Shown here piece after piece: positions 37,686-49,964 of a stretch of DNA of 64,000 bases. Origin of the DNA: Nomia melanderi (lineage: Eukaryota; Arthropoda; Insecta; Hymenoptera; Halictidae). The notes beneath the pieces were generated by a model. That model did no database searches. It was not told where the DNA came from and saw only the letters and a program-made list of their open reading frames with translations. Position 1 is the stretch's first letter. Every line of letters begins with the position of its first letter. Where the stretch lies: positions 11,106,606 to 11,170,605 of the forward strand of contig NC_135009.1 of NCBI RefSeq assembly GCF_051020985.1, given 5' to 3'. The translations under genes and the position numbers were made by a program.

Positions 37686-38703
37686 GATGAATGAATTAAA
37701 AGCATGTATGTCAATATAGGTTAAGTTTTCCTACAAACACATGGGAACATGCTGCGCCATAAATCATGAAAGCAACACTTATAGACATCCTGTTATGTCG
37801 CAAAAACACTACAAACGCCATATAGCGATAATAATGAGAAACTACTTCTGACCCCTATGGGCTGTGACCAGTGTACATTCTGTCCAACCGGTCATCATAT
37901 TTCAGGGGTAAAAAAAATGGTGGAATAATTATATATTTAGTTCTCTAAATCAGAACTTACGTATAATTATTTAATTAATTTATATATAATTAAATAATTT
38001 ATCCCAATATACGAATAAATATTACGCAAACACATAATATTATTTATTTAAAATTTATTCTGTATCTTTTTTACCTTTCTATTTATATATATATATATAT
38101 ATAAATTTATAAAATGTAAAGCAACATTGACAAAAGATTCAAACAACATTTAAACAATTAAGCATGAATTGGAAATAACTAATACACTAATCCGTAAGAA
38201 TTATTTATACACAATAGTTAAAAACTATTAAATAAGTTCGTACCGGATTTGAATGAAAGGCGGGGAATTTGTACGAATTAGCGTTGTAAACGATACCATT
38301 AGGGTACATAGGCGTCCCCAGTAGAAAGTTCGTGGATGTAAAAAAAGACAGGTGTTACGCCACTGGAACGAAGTGCAGGGGAATGGATAATGTGCAGAAT
38401 ACGCTCTCGAAAGGGAGCAGGACCGCAGAGCAGTGCACGCAGCAAGCCAAGATTGTCAAGATGGATGCTCACCGCGGACGGTACGGAGTATGGATTTTGC
38501 CGCGTGATTCGTGAAACACCGAGCTCGCGGTTGTTGTCCTGTGTGGAAAAAGTTGGTGAGCCGGGAAATGCTGTTATCCATGGTGTTCTGAGCGTTGTGT
38601 GTTTCTACGGTGTCTCGATATGCAGCGTTGAGTAAACCGGAGTGCTTTTACATAGTGATGAGAAAAACACCTAAAAGCAGTGTAGCAGCAGCGGCCTTCT
38701 ACA
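37686..38703. promoter_or_regulatory. Shared upstream region of Rpp38 (-) and Dok7 (+)
   Basis: About 1.0 kb. The left part is AT-rich with an inverted repeat (AATTATTTAATTA at 37965-37977 and its complement at 37987-37999) and a TA run. The right part from about 38.3 kb turns GC-rich and is probably the Dok7 5' UTR, with several upstream ATGs. Confidence 0.45.
38084..38103. repeat. (TA)n microsatellite
   Basis: Ten TA units in an AT-rich spacer. Confidence 0.9.
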
Positions 38704-41700
38704 ATGGTGGATAATAATTGTATTATTGAGGGAAATGTCAAATTTCGCGACGGCAAAAAAGTGAGTAGCACCGATCGAATTTTCTGTTAATTACGGCTCA
38801 CCTTTCCCCCATCCCAAGATCCAGTCAACCAATTAACATAAATCGGATAATTGCTGAACTCGTTCTCCGTCAAAATAATGCCGCCCAATCTTTTCCCGAG
38901 GATTTATCGAACGCTCTAATTATTTTTTGTGTCTTTGCGTATACTTTTCATCGACGAATAGATTTGTGAGCTCGTAATTCGATCTAAAGTCGTGCTCGTG
39001 CGATACTCACCTCGGAGTCACTTGAGCACGATATGATTATAATTATGAAAAAAATTATATAATCAAACGAGAAGCATAAACTCACATGTATTTTGAACGC
39101 ACACATGTGTTGTATATGAAACTCGTTTTAATAGATGAGAAATTAATTGCCTTTTGGTGTGGCATGATAATTAAGATTAGATGAACATCAATTTAATTAG
39201 TAAAGTGTGTTTTCATGTGTGTGAGTGTGGATAAACTGAATGTTCATGTAGGTCTACCTTTTACGTGTTAATTACAAAAGAGCAACCAAAGAAATATTCA
39301 TTTTCTCAAAGATTCTACTACTTAAATTTAATATATTCAATTTTATAAGTACTACATTTGATATTGTAATTGTATATACATCATTAATCTATACATCAAG
39401 TCTAATGAATAATGTTTTGGCTATACTACTAACATCTGAAATAAAACTGAAAATCTTAGTTATTTTAGTTTGACAATAATATACAAAAATTACAAAATTC
39501 ATTATCTTGAATATGAAGAACAACTGAGTACTTGTTAGTATTACACTTTGTCCATTTAATTTGTATGTTTCAATAAATGTCACTTGAGCATTAAATATTT
39601 ATGCACTTAGGGCCCCATTCAAATTTAAATACAATGGCCAACTTTTTCTCCCATGACCAAGAAGTCAAATTAAGGTGTCCTGATCTGATTTCAATGCGCA
39701 TTTCAATGATTAAGTAGTTTGTTGAAAGCTAAAGGAAGTTAATGGGAAAGAAATGCAGAGGCATGAGGCTATAAAAAAAGCTGGGTCAGTTTCTTTTATT
39801 TACATTGGGGGTCACTGAAGAAGTCATTCAGATCAGAAAGGGTAGAAACTCTTTTATTTTTATCATAGAGGGGTGCATAAGGTTTAAATGGATCTAAACA
39901 AATATGTAATACATGTGTACGATGTTTTCCTATGCAGGGTTCTTTATGTAAATGAGCATAATATTTTAAACAGGGGCTGTTACATTGTTTATTATTACTA
40001 GTAGAAACTAACAGGAATATTTCATTGTACTCATTGTACACCAATATCATATATACTTTTTTTCTTTTAAGTCAAATTGACTCAGGACTCCATTAAATCT
40101 TTGTTTTTCTTTCAGTGGAAGTCAAGATGGTGTGTTATGAGAAAACTGTCACCAGTTGCAGGTAAATGTCTTTCTCATGCAGTTTAATAAATTTATTGAC
40201 ATCCTTTGTAAACTATAGACTCTAAAATATAGAAATGCAATATTTTAATGTTATCTTTGCATGCATATGCAATTGATAAACAGTGTGTGAAAGAACCATA
40301 GATAACAGACAGGAAATGTTGCACATGCCACCTACAACACTGTTTGTATTTGCTCTTGATATCATCTCCAACATGTGAAGGCACTGCCTTTATTATGAAA
40401 TACACTCTACACAATGATTCACTGTGTGCACCTTATATCTTAATAGTGAAGTTCTCAGTAATTTTATCTTATCACGTATATGCTGAACTTTATATGGTCT
40501 AAGGGTCTGATTACAAAATATATTTATTATCTGGAAAGGCAGATGTTGCAACATTTTCAGTATGCTGTGGCAAAGCAATTCTATTTTCTACCACATTCCT
40601 AATCCTATCTTCTGAAAGAATTTCCCTTACTTGTTATCAGCATGAAAAATCCCTCCCTATGGACCTTCCTAGGGTGGCAGCTGGCACATCTGTTACAGAT
40701 TGACTGCCTGAAGAAACAAAAAAATTTCCAAGAAGAGCTTTGCTTCTGGCAATAACCATTAATACCTGAGCCCTTGTAACTTGAGGATATTTTAAAACTT
40801 GGGGACACCAGTAGCTCATAAATTTTCCTTAGGGAGAATTAGTTAAGTGTACATAGAAGGGGCTAAATGGATTTCGTTCGTTTTCCACGTCCGAATGACT
40901 GTATTAATAGCGTGCCGTATCCTCCACGCACACAATAAAAAACATTTTCGTTTCATTCACGAATAAATATTGATCCATGGCTTCGCTTAAAGTTTACTTT
41001 CTTTTTCTTCGACGAATGAATAATTAAGGGATCGATTATTTTTCGAAGAGTATCAAGGGAATAAAATACCCAAATTATTTTATCGAGTCGTTGAATTGCT
41101 AAGTTCATTATTATAATTACTTAACGTTTTATAATTTTTAACAACAACAATTAAACATTATTACACAACAAGATATACGGATGAAGATCATTCCGTAAAA
41201 TCTATCACACGTTTTATAAAAACGCTGAGCTCTCAAATAATTCTGAAACAATCGAACATTCAGCTCATGGAGTGTTAATGAACCAAACAATTCCAGATTG
41301 TCTCCATTTACAACTGTACGGAGATAGCAAAGATCGATACAAGCAAGGCCAAACGAAAGCTTCCTTAAGCTTGCAACACTTTCTCGGCGTGGAGAGCGGT
41401 TTCACCCTCGATAAGGAGTCAAATACTATCGCTATAATATGTCAGGACGTAACAGTCGTTTTAGCCTTCGATACCAGAGAACGGCTGATTCAATGGCAAG
41501 TGAAGATCTCGAACAATCTGGGCGAAGGTGCGTTCTCCTTTAAAACAGGAAACATAGTTCGCGATTAATCCGTGAACATTATAAACGGACATTATTCAGA
41601 ATTTATATCGAATAAAAATATAAAATACAATTAAAGTATAGCCTTTACTTATAACGTCGAAGAAGTTTCATTTTGCGTAATGATCTGCGCGTCTAAGTTG

Positions 41701-44700
41701 GAAATTCTGGAGCAGATCGCTGACCTTTCGCAATTCTTGCAGATCAACAGTTCCTGATACTGATCTCCACGGTGCCCTCGAAAGCGAAACTGACCAATGG
41801 ACCGGCCCATTTGCACATTCAAGATCGCCGTTTCTGCATCACCGTCGGCATACCGCCGAGATTGGTGGGCATGTGGGAGATCGCGCACCTTCGGCGTTAC
41901 GGGGTGGTGGAAGGGAGATTCTGCTTCGAGGGTGGCTCGAGATGCGGCCGAGGGGAAGGTCTGCACGTGTTAATCACAGATCAAGGCGAAGACATCGTGA
42001 AAATGCTGCAATTGGCGGCAGAGGGGAAACTGACGAAGAAGCGACCGGTTAGCAGGGAGCAAATGGCTCAGGACAGCCCGCGTCGTCAATTCTCCCGGTC
42101 GGAGACTAGGGCGAGCGACTTTTTCCCCTCCGCCCCCCTTTACTCGATGATGTACGAAGAGCAGTGCGACAGCTGCAAGAATGAGAGCTCACCCTATTGG
42201 TCGTCCGCCGAGAGTAGACAGCAGACTGAGCTCGACAGGGATTACAGTAGCAGAGACACCATCTCTGTCTCGGAGCTGCCCGACCAGCCGGGGGAGTGGC
42301 GCAGCTGTTCCCTCACTCGTCAAGGCACGTCCGCTTTAGAGCGGTGCGCTAGTTGCATAAGTAAACTAGGTACCGTCTCGAAGTCGTCCACGTTGGCGAC
42401 GACCACTGGCGCGAGTAGCATAAGCAGCCCTGCTGGAACGATGAACAGTCTTGGCTGCCATTTGCAAGCTCGTACGTTGGATCGGTTATCATTATCCTCG
42501 TACAGCAGCAGTAGCCACGACAGCGATTACTCCGGCTCCCAGCAGCAGGTAGAATGCCATTGTTCTCAAACAAAGAGCTCGCAACAAACGAGCGTGCAGC
42601 GCGCGTCGCCCAGTCCGAGCGCGTTGCCGCCGAGGCCTCCAAAACCGTCCCAAAGCACTGCCGCGAAAAAGGCGAAAAAGCCGCCGATGCCACTGCCGAG
42701 CGAACAAATTTGCGTGCACTCGCGTAAGCAGCAGCTGGCCACACGTAACACTGCCCCTACAGCTGCTGCTGGACCGTACGAGAATTACGATGTGCCCAAG
42801 ACAATATTGGCTCATCACATGCTGCTCGAACAGGCTCCGCAACCTGATCAGTATTATGACACGCCAAGGAAAATCAAAGAATGCCTAGCACTGCCAAAAA
42901 GTTATCCCAACTACGATACGCCGCAGGCTCCTCAGGCCGTAGTGTTACAGCAATGCGGCTGCCCGGCTAAGCTCACGGTACAGTCCCCCAGATCATCGGG
43001 CTGTCCTTGTCAAAATGTGATGAGTTGGGCAGGTTTCGTGCTGCCGTATTGCAGACGGGGAGCTGGAATCGAGCCGACGGGGGTGACCGTGCACCCTGTC
43101 AAGCTTTCAGGGGAGGGTAAGATGCCTGTGGTTAATGCGAGCGGGGAAATCGCGATTTACTCCACTGCCAAGAGGGCCAACAAGTCTGAAACTAGCGAGG
43201 ACAAGATCAAGGAGAACTGTGACTGTCTTCAGGAGAACAGATCCAACAATTATGAAAACGTCGAGCCCGTGATCGACACTCAACCGGAGGCCAAACAAGC
43301 TAACTACGCGAACATCGATTTCACACAGTCCTTGGAGCATTATGAGAACAGCAAGGATCTGTTAACCAAAAGCGGAATATCTCAGGAGGAGATAGAGAAG
43401 TTCGCGGATCAGATCAAGGAGGAAACGCCTGAGACAACCGCCGAAGAGTCCAAGATATGCCAAAAATGTGGTCACCTAAAGGACAGAGAGAACGATTATC
43501 TGGTGATGGATCCTGAAAAGCAAACGCCAAAGAAACCTTTCCCCGGTTACCTACCGATGCAACCAGCTCACAACGTGTGTTCCAAGGAGATTTTATCGAG
43601 GATCTGTAGCGGCATAAAGAGCTCGAGCAATCCTGCGTTGTCCGGGTCAGCAATGACCGAGGGCGGGAAGAAGAGGTCCGACTCCAAGTTCCGTGTACCT
43701 GGCTCGGCAATGTTGTCTAGTCCGTACCTGCGACGCCGTTACTTCGATGGAAACGGCACCGAGTCCGGTGGTAACATCGGTCTGCTGTTGAGGAAACGAT
43801 CTTACTCGGCGGAATCTGCTCACTACCTGGACGACGAGAACCATACGTTCCCGTCAACGTTGACGATTCACAAATGTTCAAGTGAAGCAGACAAAGCCGC
43901 TCTCGTGCAAGGAGACACGCATACATCCTGCGTCAACTCGGAAATAAAGATGAACCAGGACAGTGGACAGATGTCGATAGCCTCCCCTCAGCCGTCCTTC
44001 ATCAAGATCCGACGATCCTCTTCGGTACCATCCAAAACTGGTCACAACAGAGACTCTTCTAGCAGTAACGATTCAGGTGTATCAACTGGATCTCTCAGTC
44101 ACAGAACTGCCGAGTTCGTCGAATTCGAGTTGTCCTTGGCTCCGTCGACTTCTGCAAGGAAACAGAACGTCCTGTCAATCTATCGAAAGAGTCCACCGCC
44201 TACGTGCTACCACAGCAGCCTGCCAAGGAAGTCCAAGTCCAGCGACCCGCTTCGCGAGCTGTCCTTCCAATTCCAGAAGATCAAGATACCTACCAAGTCT
44301 TCGTCCGCCGAAGCTGATATACCCACGTGTATGCCCAAAGGTGCGAAGGGGTTCAACAGTCCTGGAGAAGTGTCCAGCACTCCTTACATCGACTCGCGAA
44401 GCACCAGCAGCGGTACTTCCGATATGTCTGATTATATCGAGACGTTGTCGTTGTCGTCACATTCCTCGTCCGACACGCCGGACAGTCTAAGGTAAGGATT
44501 CGATTAGAAAATTAATACGTTATAACCAATGACGTCGAATACTTCACCGTTGATTCTGTTTTTCAGATTGGGTGGCAGAGCAGTGGCAACGACGCTGCGC
44601 CCGCGCAGCGGAAAGGAATATTACAAGATAGACAGAAGCATTCTTGTTGAACAAGGAAGAACGTTGACCACGCCGGCCGCAAATTACGCGAACATTACCC

Positions 44701-44813
44701 CGGTACTCGAGAAAAGCGAGTCCCCGTCACCTGGATACATGAGCAGCTCTCCCTTCGAACAACCGCAACCGACTCGCGAACACTTTTTGTTTCCTGATGT
44801 AAGTAACGGTTGA
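38704..44813 (+). CDS. Dok7: Dok-7-like adaptor protein (PH and PTB domains)
   Basis: Exons 38704-38760, 40116-40161, 41297-41527, 41743-44491 and 44567 onward. The PH domain (residues about 8-110) starts IEGNVKFRDGKKWKSRWCVM and continues LSPVADCL, very close to vertebrate DOK7 (VKLRDGKKWKSRW). The IRS-type PTB domain (about 113-205) has LRRYGVVEGRFCFEGGSRCG, again Dok-7-like. The rest, about 900 residues, is disordered and Ser-rich with a proline cluster (PPRPPKPS) and many tyrosine motifs: Y460 DVP, Y483 DTP, Y502 DTP, Y615 ENV, Y633 ANI, Y645 ENS, Y697 LVM. In vertebrates Dok-7 activates the kinase MuSK at the neuromuscular junction and recruits Crk. The insect partner is unknown. The end is uncertain: either a stop at 44811-44813 (1109 residues) or splicing at GTAAGT (44799) to 44876 and a stop at 44882-44884 (1107 residues). 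Confidence 0.87.
39796..40050 (-). CDS. Unrecognised small ORF in Dok7 intron 1, antisense
   Basis: An 84-codon frame with an ATG, containing a Cys/His-spaced run (CNSPCLKYYAHLHKEPC) and an even mix of residues (LDPFKPYAPLYDKNKRVST) unlike the AT-rich DNA around it, where most frames are Lys/Ile/Phe-rich. It ends in a stop in front of a region with no further frame. It may be a real small gene, a terminal exon of one, or the remnant of an inserted coding sequence; I do not recognise it. Weak. Confidence 0.25.
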   Translation of the reverse strand: MILVYNEYNEIFLLVSTSNNKQCNSPCLKYYAHLHKEPCIGKHRTHVLHICLDPFKPYAPLYDKNKRVSTLSDLNDFFSDPQCK

Positions 44814-47391
44814 CGGAACCGTGAAGAGTTCACCACGGCCGTGCATTCACGTGGCACTTGGTTGACTTCTTCCAGGAAGCTTGAACACGGCAACATTGTT
44901 TGGGAAGAGAGCGGAAAACTTGAAGTTCCTAGGAATTCCAAACAAAATCAGTAAGAGTATTTACGTGTCTAGAAATGATTAATTGGGGCATCATGACCGT
45001 TTACACTATACGCGGGTATCTAGCGTATGAACAAATCATGCATTCCAATGCGGTTGCATTTACCCGATTCACCACATAGATATATCGTTCCGTCAGACTG
45101 AGGATAGAATAGATCTTGAACGGTCCAAAATCCATTATTGATCTACGTGTAGTCGACTCTCTTAACTTTCTTTGATATATATCTCATCGAAGTCTTCTTC
45201 TCATACTGAAACACACGCTCACATACACACACTTATACATACAGACGTACAGATACATGCATACATACACCACAGACAGATGAACATATATACACGTGAA
45301 AATCCGCACAATCAAAGGAACCTTTAAACATAAGAATATTCTTTCTCTCGTGACGTGTCTAGGTTCTAGCGTATAGTCGAAATGAAGTCAATAATCGAGA
45401 TACTTCCTACAACGACTCAAACAATTTCTAAAATGTGCTCAATAAGAAAACTGTAATAGTTTGTATAGTAAGAATCCTGCCCTAGGATAAAATGGAAAAA
45501 GATGAGAGGCGAAAGAAGCGTGTGCATCTTACACTTTATATGAGTATATATCGTTTTTTGGATATGTTTTATTTTATATGGGTATACTTCTAAAATGAAC
45601 TTAGGGTATTGTACAGCGGGTTATAGAATGCAATTCGCGACTCTGTGTTTATATACATATATACAGTTTAACACGAGACATCATGTATTTGCATTCTGAT
45701 GTACAACCGGAAAACGTGGAAGGGACGAGAAGAGAGGAAAAAAAAAATAGACGGGAAAGAGACGCGATGAAAGTAGTCAGTTGCAAAGCATTCACAGGGT
45801 TTCTCAAACTTACTAGTTATTTTCTAAAGGCTAAGATATAACGTAATGTAGCCGTCAATGGTCTTCTTTCTAACGAGATTTATATATGGTGGATATTGTA
45901 GAGTCTCTGGGCAATCAAAGATGGCACTATGTATAGATTATAAAAGAACAAAAATATCTTTAAATAAGTCCTAAGGAATACGCGAAAAAAAAAATGGTGT
46001 AAAGTTCGAATTTATTTTTATCGAATTTTTACGGCCCGCGCGTGTCCGCGGGCCGGCAGCAAACGGTACTTAAATACCATAATACGTTCCCCGTATTATG
46101 ACTTTGATTATCTATGATTTTCCTATTAGATTTACAGAGATCACGCAACGAATTAGTTGTTAATAGCGAGTCCGCAATATTATGTTCCCCGTTCTTTCGT
46201 GTAATATCGTAGGGATGGTAACTTATACGAAATATTTTTTAATTCGTACTTAAGGGTAATCTACTTAAATTGTTTCGCGCGTGAAGGAACCTATATGTTT
46301 ATGAAATTCTTTACCAAAAGGAAAAGAAGCAAAAAAAGAGGGGGAAAGATAAAAAGAAAGAAAGAAAGAAACATAATACAAAACGGGAAAAAAAGTAATA
46401 TTTATTTTTACTTCGACGGTGCAGGATGGATCTTTTTGATAATAAACTATTTATAACGTAGGCGGTTAAGGGTGTTAAGCGAACGACTCTTTAGGCGATC
46501 GCGTCTAGGTTTTAGGCCTGTTTCACGTGTCTGCACAGCTTCGGACTTTCTTTATGGGACAAAACGAGAAAAGTTGGCATGAAGGGGGGAGAGGAGGGGA
46601 CGAAGCAAAAGATATAAAAAGCAAAATGTAAACGCGCCAGGCTTCAACCGCGCCGCGAATCTTCTCTCTGTGTGTATAATTATTCGTTTCCTCTTTTGTC
46701 TGGCCGCTGGTCCGCCGGGATCCCGATCCGGCCGAGCGATCCGACCGTGTAATATCGTTCGCGAATAATCTTTGCACCGCGGATAATCGAGTTTTCTGCA
46801 ATACGCGTCGACGCGGTCGACGATACATGTGCAGTGATACTGAACGCAATAAATAGCAATGCTAGGGAATTATATGCTGATATTAAAAACGGGGCGAGGG
46901 GTGGGCGGGGGGATGATAGAGACGGTGAGCAGATAAAGGGGCGGGGAAAGGGGAGGAAGGAAAAAAAACGAAAGAAAGAAACAGATCGATATCGAACGTT
47001 TTCGCATTTGTGAGATATATTAAAAGCAGAATTGTTCTGTGTTTTCATATATATTATGCTCCTCGGAGCGGATAATCAAATCAGTATTCAGAATCAAAAA
47101 GATCAACGGCAACGAGAGCGTTTCGCTGTTCCCGTGTACACACAGGGGTTCATTAACCGTATGAAGTTAACCGGGAATCGTTTGCCTCGTACACGATACA
47201 CAATACACAGCTGGCTTTGCCGACCGCAAGGAATTGTTTTCGTCGTGCCGGAAATCGAACGGAATTAAAATGGTAACTCGTGTAATGCGTACAGGGCGTT
47301 CCAGCGGACGTGTCCATTTAAAGTCTAGGAACTTTGTTATATCAGCTTGAGACTGTAAACTCGAACTATAGATTGTTAAGGGTTTAAAGGG

Positions 47392-47422
<31 letters not shown>

Positions 47423-49743
47423 GTCCAATCGGCCTTCGGGCCGGGCAGCTTGGAATTTCTATATTTAAAAACGGGGGAAGAAGATAAATAGACTGTAGAC
47501 TAAACTCGATAGAGATATAAGAAGCTAATTTTAATACGATCGTTGTCCCTTTCGACACGGATATCGACGATATCTGCATACCAAAGAAATACTCAACGGA
47601 TAGGGAACAACGGCGGAGATATTATAGACGAATCAGCGAATCGGTTGGAACGCCTTGTACAAAGTTTATTGCGTCCGACGCATTGTGGACCCCGGGGGTG
47701 CGTTCTCGTCCGTTAATCGAGCAAACTATCGCTGTAGCAACGCCACGCTTAATCCTTTTTCTACCACGCTCTGTTCGTTAAGCCAGCAACCAGGCCAGGT
47801 TACGTGCACAGTGCTCTTTCGCAGAAGGGGAACACGGTGGCAGAGAGGCGTGTAAGTACCTACGCCTAGAACGGTTTCACGGACCCGTGCGAATTGTAAA
47901 AGTATTAAAGTAGTATTAACACAAGACTGAAACAAAATCGAAAGAGAATGAAAACTGAATAATAGTCGCTGTGTGGTTCGAAACGTAGGGGAGTATCTAA
48001 AGAGGAAGCTAGACTATGTTAATTTTCGTCTCGCGAGCGCGCTCGCTTCCCACACCGCATCCCTCTTTTTCTACGAGGGCCCAAAACTTACGGATACCTT
48101 CGTTCGTGTTTCTTATTTCGCGTCCCTTGCTCCTAGAGAGTACGGCTCCCCGTGTCTTCAGCCGACAGTGGAAACCATCCGAGGACAACGAGACGATCGA
48201 GTCAGAAAGCGTCTCGTTGTCCTAAGGGTAGCTTTTCACGGGGATCGCGAACGGGTTCATCGATCGGCGAAGACATCGGAGCCGAGCAAGGGCCCTACGG
48301 ATGATATATCGAGTAAACAGGCGTAGAAACGTAGCGTTAAGGTGAAAGAACGATCGACCTTATGAATTCTGTCACGTTTTTTAGATCGTACTTATTCCGA
48401 TGGAAGGATTGTAATCTTAAGGTAAAGCCGACATTGTACCCCATTACTTTCTCGCGTAAATATCGTATTTAAGGAGGTTGATCGACAGGGAACCACCGTG
48501 TGGCGGTCCCAATACTGTTCGACCTAACGATTCCCAGCCGAGAACCGGTCTAGGAATTCGGGGTTCCTCTTCCGGCGACGCCGGCTGGAGGGACGCGGGA
48601 CACGGCGCGTTTATTTGACCGCGCTGGGAATCGGTTCTATAAACACATGCTAGTCAAAGTTAAGTACTACCGTAGCGATAATATATTTTTACTGTAAAGG
48701 GGACTACTGCGTACTGGTCGGTAGCTGAGCACACGGCACTCCGGCTGATCGTTGTTTAGAGGAGAACGTTGCACATAGAATTGTTACTTCGACACGGGCA
48801 TGGCTAACTTACTCTCGTCAGCGCCGGGCGAAGCTTAGATAGGCGTAGGCCGTAACGCGCGAAGCGTTTATTGATTCCCCGCCGGCTTTGCTTCGGCTCT
48901 CGGACGGTGTTAACGCGTTCGTTGACCAGCACCCATCCTCACTTTCGCTCGTTGCCTCTAACTCGTTCCATCCCCGTTTTAGCTGGACAGACGCCCCGGC
49001 GGCGAACGCGTTAACCGAACCAATACGAACCACCTATTAAACCTGTGGATCTTTATGCGTCGGTCGGATGACACGAAACTTTTCATCGGACGAACAAGCG
49101 TGTCCTTTGTCTTGCCTCTCGCGAGAATATCGACGAGGACAAACCCTTCGCATTAAGGTTCACAGGTGTTACAGAAACTTCGCGCGTTACGGTCCGGTAC
49201 AGGCCATCGGCTGAAAGTTCGAAACGTTAGAGATCCGCTCGTCGACTCGGCTGGCTAGAAATAATCGCATTCACTTCTAGCTGTTCCGAACAGCTGCCTG
49301 TAAGAAAATATTAGCTCGAGTCAGAAGAAACTTCGTCCGTTCATCGAGCCACCGGGGACCGGCGAACGGAAACTTTCGGCCGATCGCTTCGCGTAGAACT
49401 CATCCACTCACCGTTCGCAGTCGTAATCCCTCCACTGGTTTAAGAAAGAAATGGAATTGGCCGAGGTCGGAGCGGCGTGTGCCAGGTCCCGGGCCGCGGA
49501 ACAACCATATCTAAGAATTTACTAACGATATACACGATTACGAATAGCGAGTAACGAGTTTCCGGAGAGTATTATATATAAATATATATCAGCCACTCGT
49601 AGGACAAGTCGATTAACTCCAATAGTATACGTTTTGCTCGATCATAAACTATATTCTCGAAGTAACTTTTATTATTATCGCAATTTCCCCATGACCAAAA
49701 GACTATTATTCCATGGTACCAGTCAGAATGAGATTTATATTAA
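44814..49743. other. Gene-free: Dok7 3' UTR and spacer
   Basis: No coding region found. It contains imperfect CA-rich repeats near 45.2 kb, purine-rich A/G runs near 46.3-47.0 kb and a CT microsatellite at 47393-47422. Open frames in the GC-rich stretches carry no motif. A long Dok7 3' UTR or non-coding RNA is possible but not shown. Confidence 0.4.
47393..47422. repeat. (CT)n microsatellite
   Basis: CT units with one TT interruption over 30 bp. Confidence 0.9.
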
Positions 49744-49960
49744 CACTAGAACTACCAAGCAGTCAAGTTGACTTTTCAAAATTTTTCTATAGAAACCCCA
49801 AGACTGCATCTATCGACACTTCGATCACTCGAAACTTAGTTCGCGTATTACCAAAACAATTTCTTTAGAAATTTCTTAGAGAAGGATCCATTGTTTTCTC
49901 AATAATCGTAAAAGAAGAATTCAGGAATGGGTCATTTCGACCCATCCGGTAGTTCTAGCG
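49744..49960. mobile_element. TTAA-flanked inverted-repeat element, family A copy 1
   Basis: 217 bp between TTAA at 49740-49743 and TTAA at 49961-49964. The ends are CACTAGAACTACC and GGTAGTTCTAGCG, inverted repeats with one mismatch. No coding capacity. TTAA target sites and short TIRs are those of piggyBac-superfamily miniature elements (MITEs). Copies 2 and 3 lie at 53233 and 52487. Confidence 0.75.
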
Positions 49961-49964
49961 TTAA

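Noticed and set aside
37965..37999. 13-bp perfect inverted repeat as a terminator or RNA hairpin
   Set aside because: Entirely A and T in a very AT-rich spacer; expected by chance and with no transcript context.
42349..43926. Antisense frames of up to 131 codons in the Dok7 large exon
   Set aside because: Antisense shadows of the Ser- and Pro-rich coding frame.
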